From Devosia litorisediminis (lineage in GTDB: Bacteria; Pseudomonadota; Alphaproteobacteria; Rhizobiales; Devosiaceae), in contig NZ_JAGXTP010000001.1 in assembly GCF_018334155.1 (NCBI RefSeq), positions 558,001-622,000 of the forward strand: a stretch of 64,000 nucleotides of DNA, given 5' to 3'. The translations under genes were made by a program, and so were the position numbers. Numbering within the stretch: position 1 is the first letter of the stretch; each line of letters begins with the position of its first letter. The notes under the pieces are model-generated. The model did no database searches and had not been told where the DNA came from. It worked only from the letters and a program-made list of their open reading frames with translations. Below, piece by piece: positions 25,500 through 33,586 of this stretch.

Positions 25500-26860
25500 G
25501 CGCGACGCTCGAGGCGCGTGCGCAGGAAGATTGCGACTGCGTTGAGAAGGATCATCATGCCGAGCAGCACCATAATGGCAGCAGAGGTGCGCGCTTCAAA
25601 GAAGTTCCGGTTTTCATTGCCCTGCCAGAGGAAGATCTGCACCGGCAGTGCGGTGGCCTGATCCATCGGTGAGCCGGGAATAGAGGCGACGAAGGCGTTC
25701 ATTCCGATCAGCAGCAGGGGCGCGGTTTCGCCGAGCGCCTGCGCCACGCCAATGATGGTGGCGGTCAGGATGGAGGGGAAGGTGACCGGCAGCACGTGAT
25801 GGAACACCATCTGGGTTCTGGAGGCCCCAAGACCGAGCGCGGCCTGACGCAAGGCTGGCGAGACCGCCTGCAAGGCTGCGCGGGTAGCAATGATGATCGT
25901 GGGCAGGGTCATCAGGGTGAGCACCAGGCCACCCACAAGCGGCGCTGACAGGGGCAGGTGGAAGTAGTTGATGAACACTGCGGCGCCGAGCAGACCGAAG
26001 ACAATGGAAGGCACCGCGGCCAGATTGTTGATATTGACCTCGATGAGATCGGTGAGCCGCGACTTGGGCGCGAACTCTTCGAGATAGATGGCGCTGGCGA
26101 CACCGATGGGCACAGCCAGGCAGATCACCACCAACATCATGTAGAGCGAGCCCATAAAGGCACCCGCCAGACCGGCTGAGGCGGGCGCAGCGCGGCTGTC
26201 GACATTGGTGAACAGGCCCCAGGCAAAATCCTGGGTGATGGCGCCATTGTCGACCAGAATGTCGACGAGATCGCGGACCGGTGCAGAAAGCTGCTGGCGC
26301 GCATCGGGCAGGTCGCGATCGATATTGCCCTTGACCCAGTTATCGACATTGGCCGAGGCGAGCAGACTGAAATCCTTTGACTGACCCAGCAGGCTCGGAT
26401 CAGCCACGAATGCCTCGCGCACGACGTGGCGCGCATTGGTTTCGGGGATGGTCAGGATGTCCTTGCTGGATATCTCAAAGCCCGCCGGCGCGGCTTCGGT
26501 CATGGCGGCTGCAATGACCTTGTTCCAGTTCAGCATGGCGACATTGCGCTGCCATTTGAGCAGGACAGCATTGTAGTCGGCATCGGACTGGCCGGCTTCC
26601 TGAACGGGTTCTGGATCGACCTTGATGATGGCGGGATCAAACGTGACCGTGAGATGCAGCGATGCCTGATGGAAGGCGGGAATGCCCTTGCGCATCACAT
26701 CGGTGAACAGCAGGGCCACAAAGCCCAGCGCCGCGCAAATGGCGACAATGCCCAGGACCCGGAAGATCTGTTCGTTGAGATGACGACGGCGCAGACCGGC
26801 GCGGATCAGCTTGGTGCGTTCGCTGGCCTGCTTGCGGCCGGGAGCCTGTTGATCGGTCAT
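25496..26860 (-). CDS. pstA: Phosphate ABC transporter permease PstA (long form)
   Basis: 454 residues against about 300 in E. coli. The extra part is a N-terminal region of about 210 residues with one membrane segment (about 33-53) and a periplasmic loop, corresponding to the DUF3333-type extension seen in alphaproteobacterial PstA. The permease core has five to six segments and the EAA loop [20 protein letters not shown], which contacts PstB. Its ATG overlaps the pstC TAA by one base. The conserved core block [17 protein letters not shown] is intact. Confidence 0.95.
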   Translation of the reverse strand: MTDQQAPGRKQASERTKLIRAGLRRRHLNEQIFRVLGIVAICAALGFVALLFTDVMRKGIPAFHQASLHLTVTFDPAIIKVDPEPVQEAGQSDADYNAVLLKWQRNVAMLNWNKVIAAAMTEAAPAGFEISSKDILTIPETNARHVVREAFVADPSLLGQSKDFSLLASANVDNWVKGNIDRDLPDARQQLSAPVRDLVDILVDNGAITQDFAWGLFTNVDSRAAPASAGLAGAFMGSLYMMLVVICLAVPIGVASAIYLEEFAPKSRLTDLIEVNINNLAAVPSIVFGLLGAAVFINYFHLPLSAPLVGGLVLTLMTLPTIIIATRAALQAVSPALRQAALGLGASRTQMVFHHVLPVTFPSILTATIIGVAQALGETAPLLLIGMNAFVASIPGSPMDQATALPVQIFLWQGNENRNFFEARTSAAIMVLLGMMILLNAVAIFLRTRLERRA

Positions 26861-28245
26861 TATTCGTACTGCTCCCGGAAGCGGCGGACGATGTAGAGCG
26901 CCACGATATTGAGAAGAAGGGTCATGACGAAAAGGGTCAGACCCAGTGCGAAGGCGACCAGCGATTGCGGGCCGGCAAAATCGGTGTCGCCGGTGAGCTG
27001 GTTGACGATGGACACGGTGATGGTCGAGATCGGCTCAAGCGGGGTGCCGCGCAGGACCGGGCTGTTGCCAGCGGCAAGTACCACGATCATGGTTTCGCCA
27101 ATGGCGCGGCTGACTGCCAGCAGGAAGGCGCCGACAATGCCGGGCAGGGCAGCGGGCAACAGCACGTTGCGAATGGTTTCGGACTGGGTAGCCCCCAGAC
27201 CATAGGAGCCATCGCGCATGGCCAGCGGCACCTGGTTGAGGATGTCGTCGCTGAGCGAGGAAATGAAGGGAATAATCATGATCCCCATGACCAGACCGGC
27301 GGTCAGGGCACTGGTGGCCGAGATATCCAGCCCCACCATATCACCAAGGCCGGCCAGAAACGGGCCAACCGTGACCAGAGCGAAGAAGCCATAGACGATG
27401 GTGGGGATGCCGGCGAGAATTTCGATGACCGGCTTGATGATGGCGCGCATGCGGCGCGGTGCATATTGCGAGAGATAGATTGCCGTCATCAGCCCGATGG
27501 GAACAGCCACCAATGAGGCGATGGTGGCGACCCACAGCGTGCCGGTGAGCAGGGGCAGCAGGCCATAGGAGCCATAATCGAGCGTCTCGGTGGTCGAGAA
27601 TTTAGGATTCCAGACCGTACCGAAGAAGTAGTCGACCGGATTGATGAAGGAGAAAAACCGGATCGCCTCGGTGAGCAGGGAGACCACGATGCCCACAGTG
27701 GTCATGATGGCCACGGCCGAGCAGAACATCAGCAGGCCGGTGACCACCACTTCCACAGTATTGCGGGCGCGCAGGCGGGCATTGATGCGGGCGCGGGCGA
27801 CCAGCAGGGCGACAATGGCGGTACCCGCAGCGGCAGCGACTATGGCCAGGAAGGTGATGAACTGGAAAGAGCGCAGTGCGTCGGCAGCGCTTTGTTCGTA
27901 GGGCGCAATGTCGCCAGCCACGCCATAGTCGGAGGCGAGTGCACCAATGCGCTGAACGGCGGCGTTCAGGCCACTCTGATCAAAGCCGGCCAGAATGTCG
28001 GTGGGGAGCTGGGAGATGATGTAGGCGCGGGTGATGCCCTGTCCCAGCCAGGCCCACAGGCCCAGAATTATCAGCGCGGGGACAAGGGTCCAGATCGCGA
28101 CCAGAGCGCCATGATATTGCGGACGGGAGTGAACCTTGACGCCGTTGATGGGCGCTGTCGCCAGAGCGCGGCTTTTGGACCAGCCGGTCTGATAGGCAAG
28201 GCCAAGCAGGACGAGGAGAAGGCCGGCGATAATCAGCGAATTCAT
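26860..28245 (-). CDS. pstC: Phosphate ABC transporter permease PstC (long form)
   Basis: 461 residues, longer than the E. coli protein (319). The first 180 residues contain three membrane segments and a large periplasmic loop (about 75-125). The core contains VIEILAGIPTIVYGFFALVTVG and the EAA block DGSYGLGATQSETIRNVLLP, then SRAIGETMIVVLAAG. It forms the phosphate channel with PstA. It starts 66 bp after pstS, across a stem-loop, and overlaps pstA at its end. Confidence 0.95.
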   Translation of the reverse strand: MNSLIIAGLLLVLLGLAYQTGWSKSRALATAPINGVKVHSRPQYHGALVAIWTLVPALIILGLWAWLGQGITRAYIISQLPTDILAGFDQSGLNAAVQRIGALASDYGVAGDIAPYEQSAADALRSFQFITFLAIVAAAAGTAIVALLVARARINARLRARNTVEVVVTGLLMFCSAVAIMTTVGIVVSLLTEAIRFFSFINPVDYFFGTVWNPKFSTTETLDYGSYGLLPLLTGTLWVATIASLVAVPIGLMTAIYLSQYAPRRMRAIIKPVIEILAGIPTIVYGFFALVTVGPFLAGLGDMVGLDISATSALTAGLVMGIMIIPFISSLSDDILNQVPLAMRDGSYGLGATQSETIRNVLLPAALPGIVGAFLLAVSRAIGETMIVVLAAGNSPVLRGTPLEPISTITVSIVNQLTGDTDFAGPQSLVAFALGLTLFVMTLLLNIVALYIVRRFREQYE

Positions 28246-28274
28246 TGGCGCTCTCCATGCCGTTGGAAAGAGGT

Positions 28275-28298
28275 GGGCCGCACCAGAAGGTGCGGCCC
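28275..28298 (-). other. Intercistronic stem-loop between pstS and pstC
   Basis: GGGCCGCACC (28275-28284) pairs perfectly with GGTGCGGCCC (28289-28298) around AGAA. There is no U-tract. It falls in the 66-bp gap after pstS, a position where such a hairpin would raise PstS relative to the permeases. Confidence 0.75.
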
Positions 28299-28311
28299 GG
28301 ATCGGGTGGTC

Positions 28312-29319
28312 TTACATACCGGCTTCGAAAGCAGCCAGCACTTCAGCGGTCTTTTCTTCTGGCTGCGGGATCAGGCCAGCGGCTTCAAGGGTGCCGCCAT
28401 TGCCCGAGATCGCATCGGAGAGGAAGAACTGAACATATTCCTCGATGCCGGGGATGACGCCGATGTGCTGACCCTTGACGTAGAAGAACAGCGGACGCGA
28501 CACAGGATACTCACCAGCGGCAACGCTTTCGAGCGATGGGGTGACGCCATCAACGGTCGCAACCTTAAGGGTGTCGCGGTTCTGTTCGTAGAAGGACAGG
28601 CCAAACACGCCGACCGTGTCGGGGTTGGAGGTCAGGCGTGCCAGGGTTTCGGTGTAGTCGCCGGCGATTTCGACGACAACGTCCTGACGCAGGGTTTCGC
28701 AAGCGTCTTCAGCGTGACCTTCTGGCAGACCGGCTGCTTCACAACCGATATTGACGACCTTCTCCTGGAACACTTCGCGGGTGCCGTGATTGGAGCCCGG
28801 GATAGCCAGAGCGATCGTCTGATCGGGGAGCGATGCGTCGATCTGGTTCCAGTTGGTGTATGGATTATCGACCATTTCGCCATCGACAGGCACCTGGGCG
28901 GCGATTGCCTTGTAGACAAACAGCGGGGTCAGGGCGAAGTCAGCCTTTTCAGCGGAGGAGGCAAACACGATGCCGTCAAAGCCGAACTGGATTTCGCGGA
29001 TGTCGGTAACGCCGGCAGCGGCGCAGGCTTCCTTCTCGGAATCCTTGATCTGACGCGATGCATTGGCGATGTCGATCGTGTTCTCACCAACGCCTTCGCA
29101 GAACTGCTTCAGGCCGCCACTGGAGCCGCCCGAGCCAACAACAGGGGTGTTGAATTCTGGGAAGACGGCGCCGAACTCTTCAGCCACGATCGAGGCGAAG
29201 GGCAGTACGGTGGACGAACCGGCGATCTGGATAGTGTCGCGCGACTGGGCGAAAGCGACGGGGGTGCCGAATGCGGCAAGCGCGATAACAGCAGCGCTGG
29301 CGAATAGTGCGGTCTTCAT
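28312..29319 (-). CDS. pstS: Phosphate-binding periplasmic protein PstS
   Basis: 335 residues with a signal peptide ending near residue 24 (PVAFA-QS). The mature protein starts with IQIAGSSTVLPFASIVAEEF, whose serine-threonine loop binds phosphate, followed by VGSGGSSGGLKQFCEG, with the second serine-rich phosphate loop, and GSNHGTREVFQEKV. It is the high-affinity phosphate receptor. It is the first gene of the operon and has a four-repeat Pho box about 100 bp upstream. Cysteines around residues 72, 95, 192 and 205 may form disulfides. Confidence 0.96.
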   Translation of the reverse strand: MKTALFASAAVIALAAFGTPVAFAQSRDTIQIAGSSTVLPFASIVAEEFGAVFPEFNTPVVGSGGSSGGLKQFCEGVGENTIDIANASRQIKDSEKEACAAAGVTDIREIQFGFDGIVFASSAEKADFALTPLFVYKAIAAQVPVDGEMVDNPYTNWNQIDASLPDQTIALAIPGSNHGTREVFQEKVVNIGCEAAGLPEGHAEDACETLRQDVVVEIAGDYTETLARLTSNPDTVGVFGLSFYEQNRDTLKVATVDGVTPSLESVAAGEYPVSRPLFFYVKGQHIGVIPGIEEYVQFFLSDAISGNGGTLEAAGLIPQPEEKTAEVLAAFEAGM

Positions 29320-29652
29320 GGGGAGTTCCCTTTCGGAATTCAGTTCAAACCTGGCTGGCCACTCCGGAAGGTTATTCCCCGGTGCCGCCCTTTGACGAGG
29401 CAGACCATATTGAGCGCGTGCGACAGTTTTATTGCGCTTACGTGACGCGTTTATGACAGGCTAAGTAGCTGAAAACAAATAGAAATGCTCAGAACAAGTG
29501 GCTGAGCGCGTTGCTCGACAAGAGCGGATTGTGACACCGATGCCGGCGCGGCCGCAGACTCGGTGGGGGGCGCGGTGCAGGTGTGAGCGCAGATGCTAGC
29601 GCTGCTGTGTGACAGTCAGATCATCGTAAAGGCGCGCCAATGCCCGCTGGCG
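29320..29652. promoter_or_regulatory. pstS promoter region
   Basis: 333 bp between pstS and the iclR gene, which runs in the same direction. It contains the Pho box (29420-29459), a candidate -10 on the minus strand reading CAATAT from 29412 to 29407, and the ribosome site GGGAACTCCCC just before pstS. The segment 29460-29652 shows nothing recognisable besides being the 3' flank of the iclR gene. Confidence 0.6.
29420..29459 (-). promoter_or_regulatory. Pho box array (four 11-bp-phased heptamers) upstream of pstS
   Basis: On the minus strand, heptamers CTGTCAT, GCGTCAC, GCGCAAT and CTGTCGC start every 11 bp, separated by 4-bp AT-rich spacers AAAC, GTAA and AAAA. The Pho-box consensus is CTGTCAT repeated every 11 bp. 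The outer two match best; the third is weak. Two PhoB dimers could bind in tandem. Confidence 0.88.
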
Positions 29653-30408
29653 TCAGCGCAGCAGGGGGCGCACTTCGGACTGTACCTTGCGCATCAAAGG
29701 CAGGAAATTGGCGATCATGTGCGAGGTCGAGGCGCGGGCGCTTTGCGCGCCGATATTGAGGGCGGCGACAGTCTGGCCCTGGGTATTGAACAGCGGCACG
29801 GCGATGGAACACAGGCCCAGTTCGAGTTCTTCATCAATCACGGCGAAGCCCTGCGCTGCGATGACCGCCAGTTCAGTGGTAATGGCGGCGCGGTCGGCCT
29901 TGGTCTTGGCGGTATAGGCGATCAATTCGGATCGATCGAGAATATCGCTGGCGACATTGGCGGGCAGCGCAGCCAGCATAATGCGGCCCATGGAGGTGCA
30001 ATAGGCTGGCAGGTGCGCGCCTGCGCCCAGATTGATCGACATGACGCGGCGATGGGCTGCACGGGCAATATAGAGGATCTCGGTATTGTCGAGCACCGCC
30101 GCGGACGAGGATTCGTGGATCTGCGCGGAGAGTTCATCAAGAAAGGGCTGGATCAGCCGCGGTAGCGGGGTGGCAGCGAGATAGGAATGACCGAGGTTGA
30201 GAATGCGCGGCGTCAGGCGGAAAAACTTTCCGTCATAGCTGGCGTAGCCAAGGTGGTGCAGGGTGAGCAGGCAGCGGCGGGCGGTGGCGCGTTCCAGGCC
30301 GGTTCGATGCGCTACATTGGTGATGGACAGGCTGGCATGTTCCTCATCAAAACACTCAATGACCGCCAAGCCATTAACCAGACCATTGATGATATCGCCG
30401 TCGCGCAT
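29653..30408 (-). CDS. IclR-family transcriptional regulator (PcaR/PcaU/CatR-like subgroup)
   Basis: 251 residues. The winged HTH (about 8-70) has LAVIECFDEEHASLSITNVAHRTGLERATARRCLLTLHHLGYA, broken here into pattern only: S-ITNVA-TGLERATARR-LLTL. The effector-binding domain (about 75-250) has SSSAAVLDNTEILYIAR, AYCTSMGRIMLAALP and a conserved cysteine loop LELGLCSIAVPLFN. Such regulators often activate beta-ketoadipate or other aromatic-acid pathways. No target operon is adjacent: pst genes lie downstream and a tRNA lies upstream, so its targets are elsewhere. It is an orphan regulator with no distinct palindrome seen nearby. Confidence 0.9.
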   Translation of the reverse strand: MRDGDIINGLVNGLAVIECFDEEHASLSITNVAHRTGLERATARRCLLTLHHLGYASYDGKFFRLTPRILNLGHSYLAATPLPRLIQPFLDELSAQIHESSSAAVLDNTEILYIARAAHRRVMSINLGAGAHLPAYCTSMGRIMLAALPANVASDILDRSELIAYTAKTKADRAAITTELAVIAAQGFAVIDEELELGLCSIAVPLFNTQGQTVAALNIGAQSARASTSHMIANFLPLMRKVQSEVRPLLR

Positions 30409-30636
30409 GGTTGCCCCGTGACCGGTTAGCTCACTGTGTTCGTGGCCAGTGCCGTCATCACCGCGTTGGGCGCAAGACGAACATGTAGCGCAGGGCGCAC
30501 ATTAGGCGTTGGGTCGGGTCCGGGCAATGTGATTGTGTGCTGCATGCGCCGCGGGGAAGGGCGCGCGGACGGCGGCGCTAGTCGTAAAGTCCAATTCCCT
30601 CTTGCCTGTCGCTGTCACCCTGATATGAGGCCCATG

Positions 30637-30712
30637 GGGCCTATAGCTCAATGGTTAGAGCCGACCGCTCATAACGGTCTGGTTCCAGGTTCGAGTCCTG
30701 GTGGGCCCACCA
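30637..30712 (+). tRNA. tRNA with CAU anticodon, probably tRNA-Ile2 (lysidine type)
   Basis: 76 bases with an encoded CCA (30710-30712). The acceptor stem GGGCCTA pairs with TGGGCCC, the D arm is GCTC/GAGC, the anticodon stem GACCG/CGGTC flanks the loop CTCATAA with anticodon CAT at 30670-30672, and the T arm is CCAGG/CCTGG with TTCGAGT. CAU can mean elongator Met, initiator Met or Ile2. A1-U72 initiator features are absent. The acceptor and overall sequence resemble Ile2 more than elongator Met. Ile2 identity would require TilS modification. Confidence 0.93.
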
Positions 30713-30751
30713 CTTATCCATGCATGATTGAGACCCCTGGAGCCGACGGCC

Positions 30752-31609
30752 CTAGGCGGATAGGCGCATAGGGGCGTCGGCTTTGCTTTGGGCCGATGGT
30801 GCGGGCAGGCGAAGGGCAGCCACGAGGTTGCGGTATTCGTGGCGGGCGTTGACGTGGGACATGGATGGCGCGCTGCCGAGCAGATCGGCGTCGAGGGGAT
30901 CAAACACCGTCATGCCGATTGGAAAGAGCGAGCGGAAAATCACCCGCTCGGCAATGCCATCGGCAACGCGGCAACCCAGGCGGTCGGCCACACGTTCGAT
31001 AGCGCTCTGGACTTGGCTGGCATTGCGTGAGCCCAGATTGGAAATGCGATTGCGCACCAAAACCCAGTCCGTGCTCGAGCCGGTATCGGCCAGACGTTCT
31101 GCCCGGGCGCGCTGCACGTTGCGCGAATAGGGGCTGGTCTCGATCGGCTCGCCGGTGACGCTGTCGAGCCGAACCAGTACGTCCAGATCGATCATGCTGT
31201 CATTGATCGGGGTCACCAAGGTATCGGCATAGCCGTGGGCCAGACGCGCCAGATTGCCATCGAAGCCGGGCGTGTCGATAACGATGTAGTCGACTTCATC
31301 GCGCAGGCCAGCGATCGCCTTGGTGAAGATTTCGAGTTCCGTACGCTGGTTCTCGCGGATCGAGTCACCCCAGGCTGTGGGGAGATGCACATGCTTGGGC
31401 ATTGGCACCTGATGGCCGGTCGCTTCGACCGTAGCGCGGCGATTACGGACATAGCGGGTCAGGGTCTGCTGGCGGCTATCGACGTCGATGGTGGCGACGC
31501 GATGACCCTGATGCAACAGATAGACGGCCAGATGCAGCGCCGTGGTCGATTTGCCCGACCCTCCCTTTTCATTGCCTACCGCAATGATGTGCGCGCCGGT
31601 CTGCACCAT
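30752..31609 (-). CDS. mipZ: MipZ, division-plane positioning ATPase (ParA/MinD family)
   Basis: 285 residues. It has the deviant Walker A GNEKGGSGKST (12-22), followed by HLAVYLLHQGHRVATIDVDSRQQTL, whose D-SRQ segment and the following TRYVRNR are characteristic of MipZ. A Walker B-like IVIDTPGFDG lies near residue 118. MipZ forms a gradient from the ParB-bound pole and inhibits FtsZ polymerisation away from midcell in alphaproteobacteria. The start ATG at 31609 is preceded by GGAGAGACGAA. A CtrA-like box lies about 55 bp upstream. The C-terminal 20 residues are variable. Alternative identity as a plasmid ParA is unlikely without a ParB neighbour and given the MipZ motifs. Confidence 0.95.
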   Translation of the reverse strand: MVQTGAHIIAVGNEKGGSGKSTTALHLAVYLLHQGHRVATIDVDSRQQTLTRYVRNRRATVEATGHQVPMPKHVHLPTAWGDSIRENQRTELEIFTKAIAGLRDEVDYIVIDTPGFDGNLARLAHGYADTLVTPINDSMIDLDVLVRLDSVTGEPIETSPYSRNVQRARAERLADTGSSTDWVLVRNRISNLGSRNASQVQSAIERVADRLGCRVADGIAERVIFRSLFPIGMTVFDPLDADLLGSAPSMSHVNARHEYRNLVAALRLPAPSAQSKADAPMRLSA

Positions 31610-31660
31610 GTTCGTCTCTCCAAATCAGAAACTGATCCCTGATGTCCATGAAGTGATGTC

Positions 31661-31679
31661 ATGGTTAACAAGGCCCTAA
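31661..31679 (-). promoter_or_regulatory. CtrA-box-like site TTAG-N7-TTAACCAT upstream of mipZ
   Basis: On the minus strand TTAG, a 7-bp spacer and TTAACCAT; one mismatch from TTAA-N7-TTAA and an exact TTAACCAT extension. It lies 52-70 bp upstream of the mipZ start, a position suitable for the promoter -35 region. Confidence 0.5.
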
Positions 31680-31748
31680 GATTGGCGCGTTCAGGTGGTT
31701 CTGGGTCGGTGTTTTCGACAGATTTGCGGGGGCAGTGCTGCTCGCGCG

Positions 31749-32615
31749 CTATTGTGTGACCCAGGCGGTCCAGCGCGGCCGTGGCGTGGGCGCGCTGCCC
31801 ATGGTCTTGCAACTGCCATAGGTGTGAAAGGTCTGCCGCTGCGCATTGATGGTGAGGGGAACACTACCCAGCAGCACGCGAATGGTGGCGATGTCTTCGG
31901 CGAGCATCTCAATACCAGAGATCTGCACCTGATGGACCTGACAACGCCCCTGCGCCCAGTGACGTGCGGCCGTTTCGGCGGATTGCTCAAGTTCGGACAA
32001 TCCCGGATCGCCTTTGTAGGCGGGCAGGTAGATGTCGTTGCGCGCCACCATGGCAAGGAAGTCGGGGACTGCAGCGGGGGTTAGTCGCCCATAGCGCTGG
32101 CGATCAGGCATGACGATGACCGAGGGGGCGAAATGGCAGCCGCCGATATGCGTGCATTGCAGCACGTCCAGACCGAAGGCGGGCGCGGCCGCAGAGAGCG
32201 CCTTGAAAACCGGAAAACCGAAGCGCGCGCAGCAGGCGTCGGTCTTGGCGTCGGTGCAACACAGGATGACCCGACGGGGCAGGGCAGTGCCACCCATTGG
32301 CAAGCCTGCATGCCAGCGGCCCACGAGTTCAGCAGCGTGATTCTGGTCGCGCGGTACAATGCTGGTCGCATCTGGAAAAGATATCAGTTCGAGCGCTGTG
32401 CCGTCGCCGGCATCGACAAGGCCGATATAGCTGTCGGGGGCCGACGCGGCGGTCATGGCCAGCCGCAGGGGCGCCTCGATGTCAACGCTTTCAAAGCGGG
32501 GGCGGCGCCACTTGCCCTTGGGCCAGCGGATGAACAAGTGGCGCGCCGCCAAGGCTGCGGTGCCCGCAAGAGGCTCGCCGCAGGCAATGGCGTGATCGGT
32601 GCAAAAGCGGTGCAT
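31749..32615 (-). CDS. Suc_Fer-like (Apd1/Aim32-type) thioredoxin-fold [2Fe-2S] protein
   Basis: 288 residues of the sucrase/ferredoxin-like family. Core motifs are ILCCTDAKTDACCARFG (cysteines 119, 120, 128, 129) and LQCTHIGGCHFAPSVIVMP. In the eukaryotic members Apd1 and Aim32 two cysteines and two histidines of an HxGGH motif bind a non-Rieske [2Fe-2S] cluster. Here the second histidine is replaced by cysteine (H156-I-G-G-C160), with H161 next to it. The gene starts seven bases after a siderophore-binding protein gene and is in its operon, so a role as ferric-siderophore reductase or electron carrier for iron release is likely. There is no signal peptide, so it acts in the cytosol. Confidence 0.87.
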   Translation of the reverse strand: MHRFCTDHAIACGEPLAGTAALAARHLFIRWPKGKWRRPRFESVDIEAPLRLAMTAASAPDSYIGLVDAGDGTALELISFPDATSIVPRDQNHAAELVGRWHAGLPMGGTALPRRVILCCTDAKTDACCARFGFPVFKALSAAAPAFGLDVLQCTHIGGCHFAPSVIVMPDRQRYGRLTPAAVPDFLAMVARNDIYLPAYKGDPGLSELEQSAETAARHWAQGRCQVHQVQISGIEMLAEDIATIRVLLGSVPLTINAQRQTFHTYGSCKTMGSAPTPRPRWTAWVTQ

Positions 32616-32621
32616 CTGAAC

Positions 32622-33539
32622 CTAGTCAGCCTGCGCGGGCAGGGTGACATCGTAGATGTCGGCGATTTCGTCGAGCATCATATAGGCGCTGTAGATGCCA
32701 CCGCCGAGGTTCCAGCTCAGTTCGCGGACGCGCGTGGCCTTGCCCGCTTCTGTGGCGTCCAGCTGCAGGAAGAGTGGGTCGTTCAGCCATTCGCCCAGAT
32801 TGGCCATCGATTCCGCATTGTCGTCGTCTGGCGCGAAGTAGAAGATGCGGTCTGCGTCCATCTCGGGAATACGCTCCTTGCCGATCTGCACGAAAGTATC
32901 CTCGCTGCGCTGCAAGGCGGGGCGCTGAAAACCGACCAGATCAAGCACCACTCCGGCAAAGGAGTGGTCGGAATAGATGCGGGTGCGGCCGGGTGCAAAG
33001 CGCACGAGGGAGACTTCCTCGTTCACTCCGTCACCAATCGCTTCGCCAAGCGCGGCAGCACGGTCCTTGAATGCGGCGACATTTGCCTGGGCCTTGTCGC
33101 CAAGGCCAACGGCCTGCCCGTAAAACGCATAGTTTTCGAGCCATTGAGGCCCGATGGTTGCCGACAGGATTGTCGGCGCAATGGCGGAAAGCTGTTCGTA
33201 GACCTTCTCGTGGCGAAACACCGTCCCGATGATGATGTCGGGCTCAAGCGATGCCAGTACTTCAAGATTGATGGCGGTTTCGGTGCCCAGAGAAACCGTG
33301 TCGGCCAGCTGGTCAGCCAGATGTGGATAGAACGGGTTGCCTTGCCATGACTGGGCGGCACCCACAGGCACCACGCCAAGATGCAACAGCGCTTCTGTGC
33401 CCTCATTGGTCAGGATGGCGACGCGCACCGGTGCGTCGGGCACCTCGGTAACACCCATGGCATGGGTAATTTCACGCGCCTGTGTCGGCACGATCAGGGT
33501 AAGCGCTAAAAGCGCTACGGCGAGCAGAGGATTGGTCAT
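32622..33539 (-). CDS. Iron-siderophore ABC transporter binding protein (paralogue 1)
   Basis: 305 residues with a signal peptide ending near residue 21 (PTQA-REITHAMG). It is a type III periplasmic fold protein (FecB/FepB-like) with the two lobes joined by a long helix. The blocks VTEVPDAPVRVAILTNEGTEALL and LEPDIIIGTVF are typical. It delivers a ferric siderophore to the FecCD-type permease. The neighbour upstream (33587-34507) is a clear paralogue with the same N-terminal mature sequence, so the locus has two receptors for one channel. It is followed by the Suc_Fer gene with a six-base gap. Confidence 0.9.
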   Translation of the reverse strand: MTNPLLAVALLALTLIVPTQAREITHAMGVTEVPDAPVRVAILTNEGTEALLHLGVVPVGAAQSWQGNPFYPHLADQLADTVSLGTETAINLEVLASLEPDIIIGTVFRHEKVYEQLSAIAPTILSATIGPQWLENYAFYGQAVGLGDKAQANVAAFKDRAAALGEAIGDGVNEEVSLVRFAPGRTRIYSDHSFAGVVLDLVGFQRPALQRSEDTFVQIGKERIPEMDADRIFYFAPDDDNAESMANLGEWLNDPLFLQLDATEAGKATRVRELSWNLGGGIYSAYMMLDEIADIYDVTLPAQAD

Positions 33540-33559
33540 GACTGGCTTTCACAGGATTG

Positions 33560-33581
33560 ATGGGCCGCCGGGGCGGCCCAT
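33560..33581 (-). other. Intercistronic stem-loop between the two siderophore-binding genes
   Basis: ATGGGCCGCC (33560-33569) pairs perfectly with GGCGGCCCAT (33572-33581); the loop must open the last pairs. It occupies the 47-bp gap after the first binding-protein gene. There is no U-tract. Confidence 0.7.
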
Positions 33582-33586
33582 GCTGG

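Noticed and set aside
27892..29307. 471-codon open frame on the plus strand
   Set aside because: It is antisense to pstC and pstS, which are certain genes. Its product has no recognisable domain and results from high-GC codon bias.
30637..30712. tRNA gene as an integration site of a genomic island
   Set aside because: No integrase, no direct repeat of the tRNA 3' end and no change in gene style are seen on either side.
30741..30782. AGCCGACG/CGTCGGCT repeat around the mipZ stop codon as a terminator
   Set aside because: The loop is over 20 nt, part of the stem is inside the coding sequence and no U-tract follows.
32133..33350. 405-codon open frame on the plus strand
   Set aside because: Antisense to the Suc_Fer and siderophore-receptor genes, and without domain features.
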